Below are positions 54,300 to 63,500 of a stretch of 64,000 bases of DNA, one piece after another. The stretch comes from Halovivax limisalsi. Its GTDB lineage: Archaea; Halobacteriota; Halobacteria; Halobacteriales; Natrialbaceae. The stretch is taken from contig NZ_CP095757.1 of the NCBI RefSeq assembly GCF_023093535.1, positions 3,658,001-3,722,000 on the forward strand. The letters are read 5' to 3'. Position numbers and translations under genes: made by a program. Numbering within the stretch: position 1 is the first letter of the stretch; each line of letters starts with the position of its first letter. The notes beneath the pieces are model-generated. The model was not told where the DNA came from and ran no database searches. It saw only the letters and a list, made by a program, of their open reading frames with translations.

Positions 54300-55409
54300 T
54301 CAGGCGTCGCCCGTGACGATGTCTCCGACCCGATCGCGGTCGAAGAGAGGTCCGTCGAACCGATCGGGGAACAGTTCACCCGCGACCCGCTCGAGCGTAA
54401 ACAGGTGCGAGATCGGACCGAGGTAGACCGGCCCGGCCCGGTACACGCGGCCCGCCTCGACGGCCGTCAAATCCCCGCCGAGACCGTGGTCTTCCATGTA
54501 CGCGACCGTCGTGGATTCGAACTCGTCTCGGCTCTTGTGTTCGTGACCCCGGAGGAAGATGACGTCCGGATCGACATCGAGCAGCGTCTCGTAGCCGATC
54601 TGCGTGCGGTTGTTCGTGCTGATCCCCTCGACCCCGGTCCCCGCGAACGCGTCCTCGAGCCCCAGGTCGCGGAAGTGTTTGGAATCGACGCCGCCGCCGT
54701 CGATCCGGCCCGGGGAGAACTGGTCGGGCTCCTCGCCGCCGTAGATCGCGACGGCGTTCGGGCGCTCCGACGCGGGCGGTAGCGCCGCGTCGACGCTCTC
54801 GAGGATCTCGTCGTGATACGCCGAGAACGCCTCGTAGCGATCCTCGCGCTGGAATACCTTGGCGATCTTCTCGAACGCCTCGTACAGCGTGTAGTACTCG
54901 TAATCGTGCCACGAGTCGGTGCGCCTGAAGATCGTGTTGCCGACGAACGGGGCGATCGAGGCGATCTCGTCGACGTCGTCGGCGTCGAGCGAGCCGAAGT
55001 TGTACTCGAACCAGTTGGGATCGACCAGGTGGACGTCGACGTCCAGATCGTAGAAGCGTTCGACGTCGATGCCGTCGTCCCACAGTTGCGCGAGTTCGTC
55101 CCCGCTCGTGTACGGAATCCCGAGCTCGTCGAAGTTCCCGGTGAGGAATCGACCCTTGTTTCCGACGGCCCGGAGCCCGTCGCCGACGCCGAGGGCGACG
55201 CCCATCTCCGCGTAGGTCGATTCGTAGCTGAGGTACGTCTCCGGTACCGAGTCGAACTCGACGGTTCCGACGGGCGCCATCGACACCTCGTAGGGGTCGG
55301 CGTCGCCGTTCGAATCATCGCCGTCCTCGGTTCCACTCACACAGCCAGCCAGCAGCGAAGCCGCCGCCGCGGACGCGGCGAGCGTCTCCCGTCGCGATGT
55401 CGGTCTCAT
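54300..55409 (-). CDS. ABC substrate-binding lipoprotein (iron-type)
   Basis: A 369-residue periplasmic-binding-like lipoprotein of the FecB/BtuF class. Signal and lipobox: SRRETLAASAAAASLLAGC, a twin-arginine-like start with Cys at 22. Two Rossmann-like lobes follow (YLSYESTYAEMGVALGVGDG; DPDVIFLRGHEHKSRDEFES; VYRAGPVYLGPISHLFTLER). Anchored outside the membrane it would deliver an iron complex to the permease. First gene of the operon; its promoter contains the TTAGG-N4-CCTAA palindrome. Confidence 0.9.
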   Translation of the reverse strand: MRPTSRRETLAASAAAASLLAGCVSGTEDGDDSNGDADPYEVSMAPVGTVEFDSVPETYLSYESTYAEMGVALGVGDGLRAVGNKGRFLTGNFDELGIPYTSGDELAQLWDDGIDVERFYDLDVDVHLVDPNWFEYNFGSLDADDVDEIASIAPFVGNTIFRRTDSWHDYEYYTLYEAFEKIAKVFQREDRYEAFSAYHDEILESVDAALPPASERPNAVAIYGGEEPDQFSPGRIDGGGVDSKHFRDLGLEDAFAGTGVEGISTNNRTQIGYETLLDVDPDVIFLRGHEHKSRDEFESTTVAYMEDHGLGGDLTAVEAGRVYRAGPVYLGPISHLFTLERVAGELFPDRFDGPLFDRDRVGDIVTGDA

Positions 55410-55418
55410 CGTTGCGGT

Positions 55419-55432
55419 TTAGGTTTGCCTAA
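55419..55432 (-). promoter_or_regulatory. iron-box-like palindrome (DtxR type)
   Basis: TTAGGTTTGCCTAA is an inverted repeat (TTAGG, 4 bases, CCTAA) 10-23 bases before the substrate-binding gene ATG, just downstream of a CTATTA TATA-like box. It matches the core of bacterial DtxR/IdeR boxes; haloarchaea have DtxR-type regulators, so iron repression is likely. Confidence 0.6.
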
Positions 55433-55560
55433 TAGTTGAAAAGCGCGTCGATTTGGGTCGTCCTAACCCAACGAGGAGTTCGACCGCGATCCGAGACTGA
55501 CGGCGAAGGCGGGAAGCAACCCGCAACGGCCGCCAGTCGACGGCGATCCCGCGACGATCC

Positions 55561-58500
55561 CTACACCCGGGCGGCGTCGAACACGGCGTCGAACACCTTC
55601 CGCTGGGCCTTCCGGAGGTGCTGGTGGAAGGTCGCCGGGGCGATGTCGAGGGAGGCGGCCACGTCCTCGCCCGATCGCTCTCGCGGCCAGTCGAAGTATC
55701 CCGCGTGGTGAGCCGTCTCCAGGGTCCGTCGCTGCTGGTCGGAGAGCGACGAGAGGACGTGCGTACTCGGCATCTCGACCTCCGGTTCGCGGGTGACCTG
55801 CCGCCGTCGCCGCAGGTCGACGTCGGGATAGGACGCCTCGAGCGTCTCGACCACCCGACGGACGTCGACGCTCGGCGCGAGTTGCACTCGAACCAGGCAG
55901 TCGCCGTCCTCGATGACGGTGCGTTCGGCGCGGCCGCCGAACGAGGCGACGGTCGAGAGGATCGGCGGTTCCGAGAGCCGCGCCTCGAACGTCGGCTCGG
56001 TCTCGCCCGTGATCGCGAGGGACTCCCAGAACGGCAGCGAGTCGGCGAGCGTCTCGAGCGCGTCGACGGCCTCGGGCGTCGTCGATCCGAAGACGAGGAA
56101 GTCCTCGTCCATCGGCATCGCGTGGTCGATCTCGATCCGACCAGCCGCCTCGGCCTCCGCCTCGAACGTCTCGAAGATGTCGCGGATCTCGAACTCGAGT
56201 TCGACGAGTTCGTCGCTCATCAGGGCCCGCTTGCGCTCCGCGGCCGCGATCGCGTGGCCGACGATCGAACCGAGTTGCGCGAGGAGATCGCCCACCCGGC
56301 CCTCGAAGGCCCGCGGACGATCGGCGTAGACGTTCAACACCCCGTAGATAGTCCCCTCGTCGACGATCGGGACCGCGGCCGAGGAGCGAACGTCGTGCCC
56401 GTCGATCGCCTCGCGCCAGGGCTCGAACCGGTCCTCGGTGGCGAGGTCGGTCGACGTCCGTAACTCGCCGGTCCGGAACGCGCGGCCGGTGGGGCCGTCG
56501 GCTCGCTCGTCGGCCGGATCGATCGAGATCGTGACGTCCTCGAGGTAGTCCGTCTCGCCGTCGGCGGTGCGAACGCTGACGGTCCGGCTGGTCGCGTCCG
56601 CCTCGCCGATCCAGGCGAGGCGGTACGAGGTCGCGTCGGCGAGGTGCGCACACACCGTCTCCTCGATCTCCGCGCGCGTCGACTGCTCGATGACGTCGAC
56701 CGTGATCTCGCGCAGCACCGCGTAGAGGTCGTTCATCGATGCCAGCTGCTCGCGCTGGTGGACCAGCGCTTGCTCCCGTTCGTGACGGTCGATCGCCGAC
56801 GCCAGGATCGTCGCGACGGACTGGACGAACGCCACGTCGTGATCGGCGACCGAGCCCTCGCTCGCGTCGGCGGCCACGAGCACGCCCCAGGGGTCGTCCG
56901 CGGGGCCGACGGGCGTCGCGACGACGCGTTCCGCGTCGCGGTCGGCCGCCCACGCCGCGAATCGGTCGTCGCCAGCGACGTCCTCGACGACGATCGGATC
57001 GCCGGTCTCGAACGCGCGGGTCGCCGGTCCCCGCTCGTCGACGTCCCTGGCGGCCTCGGCGGCAGCCTCGGCCGGCTCGCCGGCCCACCGGGAGACGCCG
57101 AGCGCGTCGGATTCCTCGTCGTGCTCGAGGACGACGCACCGATCGATCCCGAGCGTCTCGACGACGCGGTCCGCGGCGTCCGCGAGCACCGACGAGAGGT
57201 CGGCCGCGTCGACCGCCCGCTGGCCGAGATCGGCGACGGCGCTCTGCTGGTCGACCTGTCGTCGGAGCCGTCGCTCGCGTTCGACGCGCTCGCTGACGTC
57301 GCGGACGACGCCGACCTTCCAGACGGCGCCGTCGGCGCGTTCGAGCGGGGAGAACCGACTCTCCGCCCGCAGCGTGGTCCCGTCGGCCCGCTCGATGTCC
57401 GCCTCGAGGACGGCGCTGCCACCGCCGCTCTCGGCGAGCGCGGCGACGCGTTCGAACGAGTCGTCCGTCACGTCCTCGGAGACGACGAGCGAACTCGGGG
57501 CGCCGAGCAATTCGTCGCGGTCGTAGCCCGTCATCTCCACGTAGGCGTCGTTGACCGAGGTGAATCGAAACTCGTCGTCGAGGACGTAGATGCCGTCGCT
57601 GACGGTCTCGACGATCGTCTCGTAGCGCTTCAGTTCCCGCTCTCGCTCGATTCGCTCCGTGACGTCCCGGACGACGCCGACGCGCTCGTAGCCGTCGTCG
57701 GTCTCCATGAGCGAGAAGGTCGCCTCGCCGATCAGGGAGTCGCCGTCGGCGTCGGTGAGTTCCGCCCGGATCGACCCCGTCTCTCGCTCGCCGGCCGCCA
57801 GCTCCGATTCCAGTTCCGCGGCCCGTTCGAGCACCGCCTCGTCGTCGATTACGGTCGAGACGTCCGCGCCGAGCAGTTCCTCGCGACCGTGGCCGGCCAT
57901 CGCCTCGTAGGGTTCGTTGACCAGCGTGAACGCGCCGTCCTGGTCGACGGCGTAAATTCCCTCCTGGACCGTCTCGACGATGGTTTCGTAGCGTTCGAGC
58001 TCGCGTTCGCGCGCCTTGCGCTCGGTGACGTCGCGAACGTAGATCGACAGGCCGGAGTCGGACGGGTAGACGCGCACGTCGAACCAGGTATCGAGGGGTT
58101 CGTAGTACTGCTCGAACGAGGTCGTCTCTCCCGTCGAGCGGGCCGTCTCGAACGCGTCGGTGTCGAACTGCGCCGGGTCGAAGGCGTTCCAGACGTACTC
58201 GCCGGTGAGTTCGCTGACCTCGCGGCCGAGTAACGACGCCGCCCGTTCGTTGACGTAGACGAAGCGCAGCGACTCGTCGAGGGCGACGAACCCGTCGTCG
58301 ATCCGCGTGAAGACGTCGTCGAGCTCCGCGCGCAACTCGTCTCGCTGGCGTTCGAGCTGGTCGGCCTGGGCCTTGAGCTGGGTGATATCCTCGCCGGTCG
58401 TCACGACGCGTTTGATGTCGCCGTCCTCGTCGCGCACGGGCGCGGCGTTGACCGAGAGCCACCGCGACCCGCCGCCGGGAACCTCGACGCGAGCCTGCCA

Positions 58501-59358
58501 GTCGTACACCGCCTCCCCCGTCGACAGGACCCGCGACGCCGGATGATCCGCGACGGAAACCGGCTCCCCGTCGACGTCGTAGACCGGCCGGTCACCGGGG
58601 TCGTACCCGGACGCTTCGTCGTCGTCGATCTCGAGGATCTCCCTCGCTCGATCGTTGATACGCGTGATCTCGCCGTCGGGATCGACGACCATCGTTCCGA
58701 CGGGGTTCGTCTCGAGGATCCGTTCGACGAGGTCGCGCTCGCGCTGGAGGCGTCGTTCCTGTTCGCGTCGCTCGGTCATGTCCCGGGTCACCTTCGCGAA
58801 CCCGTCGAGATCGCCGTCCGCGTCGCGGATCGCCGTGATCGTGACGTTCGCCCAGAAGCGCGAGCCGTCGGCGCGAACCCGCCAGCCCTCGTCCTCGACG
58901 ACGCCCTCGTCGGCCGTCCGCGCCAGGTTGTCGGCCGGCACGCCCGCCTCGCGGTCCTCGTCCGTGTAGAACGCCGAGAAGTGTTCGCCCAGGATTTCCT
59001 CGGCGGCGTAGCCCTTGATGCGCTCGGCGCCGGGGTTCCAGCTCCGGACGTGACCGTCCGCGTCGAGCGTGAAGATGGCGTACTCGTCGACCGCTTCGAC
59101 GAGCCGGCGGAACTCCTCGCCCTCGCCGTCGTCGTCCGAACGCCACCAGACGCGGGCGTTCGCCCCGACCTTCTTCGTCTCGAGGCGATCGTGATCGACG
59201 AGTCGCTCCAGTCGCGCGTAGGTACTTCGTCGGCCGAGATCGAGCTGCTCCGCGACTTCCGGCGTCGTCCGGGGTTCCTCGGAGCGCTCGAAGACGGCCA
59301 GGGTTTCCCGAAGCGACGGGGTCAGCGAACCGGGATCCATGCCCGAACGAACCGCCAC
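55561..59358 (-). CDS. multi-PAS/GAF bacterioopsin-activator-type regulator
   Basis: A 1265-residue cytoplasmic sensor-regulator without membrane segments. N-terminal winged HTH (TTPEVAEQLDLGRRSTYARL); then five PAS modules to about residue 700, each ending in a VTERRE- or VTERIER-like linker; then two GAF domains (VLADAADRVVETLGIDRCVV and the VCAHLADATSYRLAWIGEAD region); finally a Bat-type HTH_10 (LSDQQRRTLETAHHAGYFDW, then PATFHQHLRKAQRKVFDAVF). Both ends therefore bind DNA in principle. PAS modules 4 and 5 are similar to each other (YETIVETVQEGIYAV / YETIVETVSDGIYVL), a sign of duplication. ATG 59340 is an alternative start. Ligands are unknown; redox or light sensing is possible. Confidence 0.88.
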   Translation of the reverse strand: MAVRSGMDPGSLTPSLRETLAVFERSEEPRTTPEVAEQLDLGRRSTYARLERLVDHDRLETKKVGANARVWWRSDDDGEGEEFRRLVEAVDEYAIFTLDADGHVRSWNPGAERIKGYAAEEILGEHFSAFYTDEDREAGVPADNLARTADEGVVEDEGWRVRADGSRFWANVTITAIRDADGDLDGFAKVTRDMTERREQERRLQRERDLVERILETNPVGTMVVDPDGEITRINDRAREILEIDDDEASGYDPGDRPVYDVDGEPVSVADHPASRVLSTGEAVYDWQARVEVPGGGSRWLSVNAAPVRDEDGDIKRVVTTGEDITQLKAQADQLERQRDELRAELDDVFTRIDDGFVALDESLRFVYVNERAASLLGREVSELTGEYVWNAFDPAQFDTDAFETARSTGETTSFEQYYEPLDTWFDVRVYPSDSGLSIYVRDVTERKARERELERYETIVETVQEGIYAVDQDGAFTLVNEPYEAMAGHGREELLGADVSTVIDDEAVLERAAELESELAAGERETGSIRAELTDADGDSLIGEATFSLMETDDGYERVGVVRDVTERIERERELKRYETIVETVSDGIYVLDDEFRFTSVNDAYVEMTGYDRDELLGAPSSLVVSEDVTDDSFERVAALAESGGGSAVLEADIERADGTTLRAESRFSPLERADGAVWKVGVVRDVSERVERERRLRRQVDQQSAVADLGQRAVDAADLSSVLADAADRVVETLGIDRCVVLEHDEESDALGVSRWAGEPAEAAAEAARDVDERGPATRAFETGDPIVVEDVAGDDRFAAWAADRDAERVVATPVGPADDPWGVLVAADASEGSVADHDVAFVQSVATILASAIDRHEREQALVHQREQLASMNDLYAVLREITVDVIEQSTRAEIEETVCAHLADATSYRLAWIGEADATSRTVSVRTADGETDYLEDVTISIDPADERADGPTGRAFRTGELRTSTDLATEDRFEPWREAIDGHDVRSSAAVPIVDEGTIYGVLNVYADRPRAFEGRVGDLLAQLGSIVGHAIAAAERKRALMSDELVELEFEIRDIFETFEAEAEAAGRIEIDHAMPMDEDFLVFGSTTPEAVDALETLADSLPFWESLAITGETEPTFEARLSEPPILSTVASFGGRAERTVIEDGDCLVRVQLAPSVDVRRVVETLEASYPDVDLRRRRQVTREPEVEMPSTHVLSSLSDQQRRTLETAHHAGYFDWPRERSGEDVAASLDIAPATFHQHLRKAQRKVFDAVFDAARV

Positions 59359-59558
59359 ACGAACACAAGAAAGTTCCGTCGACGGAGGCGACTACTCGCG
59401 TAACCGAAGCGATTCGAGTCGGAGAGCTATCATACGTAGCTGAATAGCTTTCTGCGATCACTTCGGCAATCACCGCCGAGCGAACCTACACAGCTCTAGT
59501 GATCACTTAGGGGGCCGAACGTCTTCTACACGAGGTAGCCGACGCCGACGTGATACCC

Positions 59559-59918
59559 ATGAGTGACACACTACACGAGTCCGGGGTCGACGGAGAGAAC
59601 TGGTCGAACGCGGTCGATCTCACCGCCGCGGAGCGCCACCGCCTCCTCGCAGTCGATCGACGGCGGATCGCCATCGCCGTGCTCGAGGGCCGGGTGACGT
59701 CGATCGATCTCGAGACTCTGGCCGGCGAGATCGCCGACCGAGAAGCGTCGACGGAACCGCCGTCGGCCGACCGGGCGACGACCATCTCCGTCGAACTCCA
59801 CCACAACCACCTCCCCCGCCTGGCCGGCCACGACATCGTTCGGTACGACCCGGTCGCCCAGGTCGTCCACCCGAACGGGGTGACGATCGACGAGCCCGAC
59901 GCACCGCATCGTGAGTGA
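59559..59918 (+). CDS. DUF7344-like small regulator
   Basis: A 119-residue protein of the same haloarchaeal winged-helix type as the gene at 14549: LTAAERHRLLAVDRRRIAIA, SIDLETLAGEIADREAS, then VELHHNHLPRLAGHDIVRYD, where HHNHLPRLAG is the recognition region. ATG 59559 is chosen over 59550. AGTGATCACT (59498-59507) is a 10-bp palindrome upstream and GATCACTT recurs at 59457, a possible autoregulatory site. Inferred transcription regulator. Confidence 0.75.
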   Translation: MSDTLHESGVDGENWSNAVDLTAAERHRLLAVDRRRIAIAVLEGRVTSIDLETLAGEIADREASTEPPSADRATTISVELHHNHLPRLAGHDIVRYDPVAQVVHPNGVTIDEPDAPHRE

Positions 59919-60119
59919 TCGCCGACGTCCGCGTGGGCGCCCCGTCGGGGTGAGTGCCCGCTCGTCTCCGCCACGCATCTACCTTGATCCTCGCCCGCGA
60001 GAACGCGCCCAGCAGCTTCGAACGCGTCGGTCACGAGCACGTTTATCAGCGGACACGGCAATACCACGGGGCTTGACCCCGAGGCGATTCACCGGGTTGC
60101 CACGCCGTGTCACGCCCAT

Positions 60120-60756
60120 GCGATCGCGCCACCGCTTCCGTCTGGCGATCGGCCTGATCGGCCCCGCCGCGCTGGTCGCCCCGTCTCCCGAAGCGGCTGG
60201 CGATTCACTGGAACGCCGCTGGCGGGCCGGACGGGACGATGGCCGCCGTCCCCGTCCTGGCGTTGCTCCCGGCGCTCGCGTCGGTGCTCGTCGGACTGCT
60301 CGCCGTGCTCCCCTTGATCGACCCGCTCGGCGCGAACGTCGAATCGTTCCGGCTCCACTACGACTGGTTCGTCGTCGCGCTGGCCGCGTTCCTGTCGATC
60401 ATCCACGTCGGGATCGTCGGCTTCAACCTCGGCCACGAGTTCGACTTCGCGCTGCTCGTGCTGGCGGCGGTCGCGGTCCTGTTGTACTACGTCGGCGTGC
60501 TCCTCACCCACGCCGAGCGCAACTGGTTCGTCGGCGTCCGGAGCCCCCTGGACGCTGCACTCCGCGGCGGTGTGGGATCGAACCAACGCGCTAGCCGGCC
60601 GCCTGTTCAAACTCACCGCCGGCGTCACGCTCGTCGGCCTCGCCTTCGGCGACCTGGCGATCAACTTCCTCCCGGTCCCGACGGTCGCGACCGCCGTCGG
60701 AACGTCCGCCTACTCCCATTACCTGTCCGAGCGACTCGACGACCTCGGGGGAGTCG
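60120..60756 (+). pseudogene. SdpI-like membrane protein, two frameshifts
   Basis: The DNA encodes one SdpI-type protein (DUF1648 plus SdpI domain) in three frames: MRSRHRFRLAIGLIGPAALV from ATG 60120; then AIHWNAAGGPDGTMAAVPVL and HAERNWFVGVRSP; then WTLHSAAVWDRTNALAGRLF and VGLAFGDLAI, with an end near 60756 that is approximate. Each shift is repaired by removing one C, from CCCC near 60180 and CCCCC near 60545. SdpI proteins confer immunity to a killing factor in Bacillus; in haloarchaea the role is unknown. Sequencing indels are as likely as true decay. Confidence 0.65.
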
Positions 60757-60994
60757 GGCCCGACGTGAGTCGCCTTCGGGGCAGTTCGGTTCGCCGGCGA
60801 ACCCCGCCGGTGACAGCTCTTCCTCGGGCGATCCACCCGGATCGTACCGTACTCGGCCCGGACGATCCGCTTCGCCTCCGCCCGACCGCGACGACGTCGC
60901 CGACCGCCAGCGCCTCCCGGCCGACCGACGTTCACGGACCCTCACAAGAATTCGGCCGAAGGGCCTTACGGAAACCGGGCTATCGTCCGAGTGA

Positions 60995-61696
60995 ATGTCA
61001 GATTCGACTCCCGGTGGTGCCCCCGGACGGGTCGTCGAGATCGAACTTCGCCTGCGGGATCCGTCGTACCCCTTCGTCGGCGCCTCGGACGCGGCCTCCT
61101 GCCGCGTCGCGCTCGCGAAACTGCTCCCCCGTCCCGACGATCGCTACGCCGAGTACTTCACCGTCAGCGACGACGCCGACGGCCGGATCGAGACGGCCGT
61201 CGCACAGCTCGAGACGGTCTCTGCCGCGCGGTTGGAGACGAGCGAGGGACGCTGCCTCTACGAATTTCTCGTTTCCGGCGACTGTCCCGCCGTGGACTTG
61301 GCCAAACGCGGCGCGTTGCCCCGCCAGGTGATCGGTGACGACGGGCAGGGTCGGATCGTCGCGGAGGTCCCCGCGCGGTACGATGCCGGCGCGATCATGG
61401 CGGGCTTTCTCTCCGCACACCCGGACGCGGCGGCCGTATCGAAGCGAGAGAAGGCGTCTATCGAGCCGCTCTTCGCCCGGTCGGCGATTCCCCGGTTGCT
61501 ACGATCGACCCTGACGGATCGCCAGCGGGAGGTGCTCGAAATGGCCTTCGAGATGGGGTACTACGACTGGCCGCGCCGCCATACCGGGAGCGAAATCGCC
61601 GATCGACTCGGAATCAGTTCCGCCACGTTCTCCGAGCACATCAGCGCCGCGGAACGGAAGCTCCTGGCGGCGATCTTCGAGGACGGGGCCGCCTAG
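60995..61696 (+). CDS. bacterioopsin-activator HTH regulator
   Basis: A 233-residue regulator with an N-terminal sensor-like half (RVVEIELRLRDPSYPFVGAS) and a C-terminal HTH_10 domain (LTDRQREVLEMAFEMGYYDW, RRHTGSEIADRLGISSATFS, then AAERKLLAAIFED). The same HTH type ends the 1265-residue protein nearby. Target genes are unknown; family members act on bacterioopsin or on respiratory and stress genes. Confidence 0.87.
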   Translation: MSDSTPGGAPGRVVEIELRLRDPSYPFVGASDAASCRVALAKLLPRPDDRYAEYFTVSDDADGRIETAVAQLETVSAARLETSEGRCLYEFLVSGDCPAVDLAKRGALPRQVIGDDGQGRIVAEVPARYDAGAIMAGFLSAHPDAAAVSKREKASIEPLFARSAIPRLLRSTLTDRQREVLEMAFEMGYYDWPRRHTGSEIADRLGISSATFSEHISAAERKLLAAIFEDGAA

Positions 61697-61701
61697 CCCA
61701 T

Positions 61702-62043
61702 TCACTGACGGTCGGCAGATGCGGAATCAGCCCCGTCGCGTTCGGCGACGAGCTCGACGACCGTCCGGCCGTCGGCGTACAGCGTGACCTCGCACGACTC
61801 GTAGCGAAATGAGAGTTGGAGTGACCCGTTCCCGCCGCGACGGTCGCCGTCGAAGAGCCGATCGAGAGCGTCCGGGTCGACGGTCTCGTACAGCGGCGCG
61901 AGATGCAGCGGCTCCCTATCCAATGCGCAGGCGACGGCCCGTATGACACTCCGGGTCGCTCGCTCGTTCGGGGAGCGCTCGTCGGTGACGGAGCGCGAAT
62001 CGCCGCCGTCGCTACGGGTGCCTCGGGTGTCGTCTGATTGCAT
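61702..62043 (-). CDS. HalOD1 output-domain protein
   Basis: A 113-residue protein: a hydrophilic, low-complexity N-terminal 35 residues, then HalOD1 (SVIRAVACALDREPLHLAPL, DPDALDRLFDGDRR, LSFRYESCEVTLYADGRTVV). It is convergent with the HTH regulator, with five bases between the stops. Signalling output role inferred. ATG 62043 is the likely start; longer frames run into repeat DNA. Confidence 0.8.
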   Translation of the reverse strand: MQSDDTRGTRSDGGDSRSVTDERSPNERATRSVIRAVACALDREPLHLAPLYETVDPDALDRLFDGDRRGGNGSLQLSFRYESCEVTLYADGRTVVELVAERDGADSASADRQ

Positions 62044-62134
62044 GTAGGGGATCAGTCTGTTCGATCGAAACTCACCAGCGTCCAGCCCTTGAAGGGACAC
62101 CCTCGACGTCGAGGGGGAGCGAACCGAACCGAAC

Positions 62135-62179
62135 TTTTTGCGCGGCGGGTTCGCCTCCGGCGAACCGCTTGCGCAAAAA
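62135..62179 (+). repeat. nested palindrome, dispersed-repeat type
   Basis: TTTTTGCGC (62135-62143) pairs with GCGCAAAAA (62171-62179); inside it GGTTCGCC (62148-62155) pairs with GGCGAACC (62159-62166) around a 3-base loop. I remember similar AACTTTTTGCGC...GCGCAAAAACTTCGATGAAAAAGG stretches in several haloarchaeal intergenic regions. Origin and function are unknown. The rest of 62044-62450 shows no gene. Confidence 0.6.
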
Positions 62180-62450
62180 CTTCGATGAAAAAGGCCGACG
62201 GCTCGGCCTCCGGCCTCGCCGTCGGTGATCGACATTGCACAACCCGCACAGCAACAGCCACCGCATAGCCCGCACAGCACCACTCACCGGGGGAGCGGCG
62301 ATAGGAGCCGAACGGCGCCGTTCCCTCACAGCGAAACCGACACGCTCGCGACGCTGGCGAGTCGGTTTCGAGAGTGGAGCCGAACAGCCGTTCAAGGGTC
62401 CCAGTGGACTGGGCACAGCGGTCTGGGTGCGCGGACCCCTTCGTCCGGAC

Positions 62451-63500
62451 ATGGCACGGCGACCGATCGAGGGGACCGAAGACGTCCCCTTCGCTATCGA
62501 GACGCACGGGCTGGGAAAGGACTACGGGGCGGGCGAGGATCGCGTGACGGCCGTCGCGGGGCTCGACCTGACCGTCGAGCGCGGCGAGGTGTTCGGTCTG
62601 CTGGGGCCGAACGGCGCGGGGAAGTCGACGACGATCGACGTGCTCCTGGGACTCGCACGCCCGACGGCGGGGCGCGCGTCGGTGCTCGGCCACGACGCGG
62701 AAACCGAGCGGCAGGCGATTCGCGAGCGGATCGGCGTCCTGCCGGAGGGGCTGGGACTCTACGACCGCCTCACCGGGCGACGACACCTCGAACTCGCGAT
62801 CGAGTGGGCCGACGCGACGGACGACCCAGACGCCCTGCTCGAACGCGTCGGACTGGCCGACGCGGACGCGGCCAGACCGGCCGCCGAGTACTCGACCGGG
62901 ATGGCCCAGCGACTCGCGCTGGCGATGGCGTTGATCGGCGAGCCGGACCTCCTCGTCCTCGACGAACCGTCGTCGGGGCTCGATCCGCACGGGATCAAGC
63001 GCCTGCGGTCGATCATCCGCGAGGAAGCCGAACGCGGGGCGACGGTGGTGTTTTCGAGCCACGTCCTCGGGCAGGTCGAGGCCGTCTGCGATCGCGTCGC
63101 GATCCTGGCCGACGGGGAACTGGTCGCCGTCGATCCGATCGACGACCTCCGCCGCGCCGTCGGCCGCGGCAGCGAGTTGCGACTGCGGATCCCCGAGGCG
63201 CCGTCGATCGACGTCGACGGAATGGAAGGCGTCGCGGCGACCCGCTACGCCGACGGGACGCTCATCGTCGAAACGTCCGAGCCGGCGGCCAAGGCCGACG
63301 TCGTCACCCGCCTCGCCGCGACCGACGTTCCGATTCTCGACATCGACGCCTCCGACCCCTCGCTGGAGGCGGTCTTCACCGCCTACACGAGGGGGACCGC
63401 GGGCGCGGCCGATCGGCCGTTCCACGAGCCGGAACGCGCACCGTCGGCCGAGGCGCGGCGCGACGAACCGGCCGGCCACCCGGAGGTGGCCGGCGAATGA
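62451..63500 (+). CDS. ABC exporter ATP-binding protein
   Basis: A 349-residue ATPase of the CcmA/NosF type: Walker A LLGPNGAGKSTTIDVLLG, an atypical signature YSTGMAQRLALAMALIG, Walker B LLVLDEPSSGLD, switch His in VVFSSHVLGQVE. A C-terminal domain of about 120 residues (FTAYTRGTAGAADRPFHEPE tail) is typical of ABC-2 partners. ATG 62451 is the start after the spacer; the frame further upstream is not coding. It overlaps the permease gene by four bases (ATGA). Confidence 0.9.
   Translation: MARRPIEGTEDVPFAIETHGLGKDYGAGEDRVTAVAGLDLTVERGEVFGLLGPNGAGKSTTIDVLLGLARPTAGRASVLGHDAETERQAIRERIGVLPEGLGLYDRLTGRRHLELAIEWADATDDPDALLERVGLADADAARPAAEYSTGMAQRLALAMALIGEPDLLVLDEPSSGLDPHGIKRLRSIIREEAERGATVVFSSHVLGQVEAVCDRVAILADGELVAVDPIDDLRRAVGRGSELRLRIPEAPSIDVDGMEGVAATRYADGTLIVETSEPAAKADVVTRLAATDVPILDIDASDPSLEAVFTAYTRGTAGAADRPFHEPERAPSAEARRDEPAGHPEVAGE

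Noticed and set aside
55463-58462. 999-codon minus-strand frame inside the PAS/GAF regulator
   Set aside because: Same strand, other frame of the 1265-residue regulator; Arg-rich and without family motifs.
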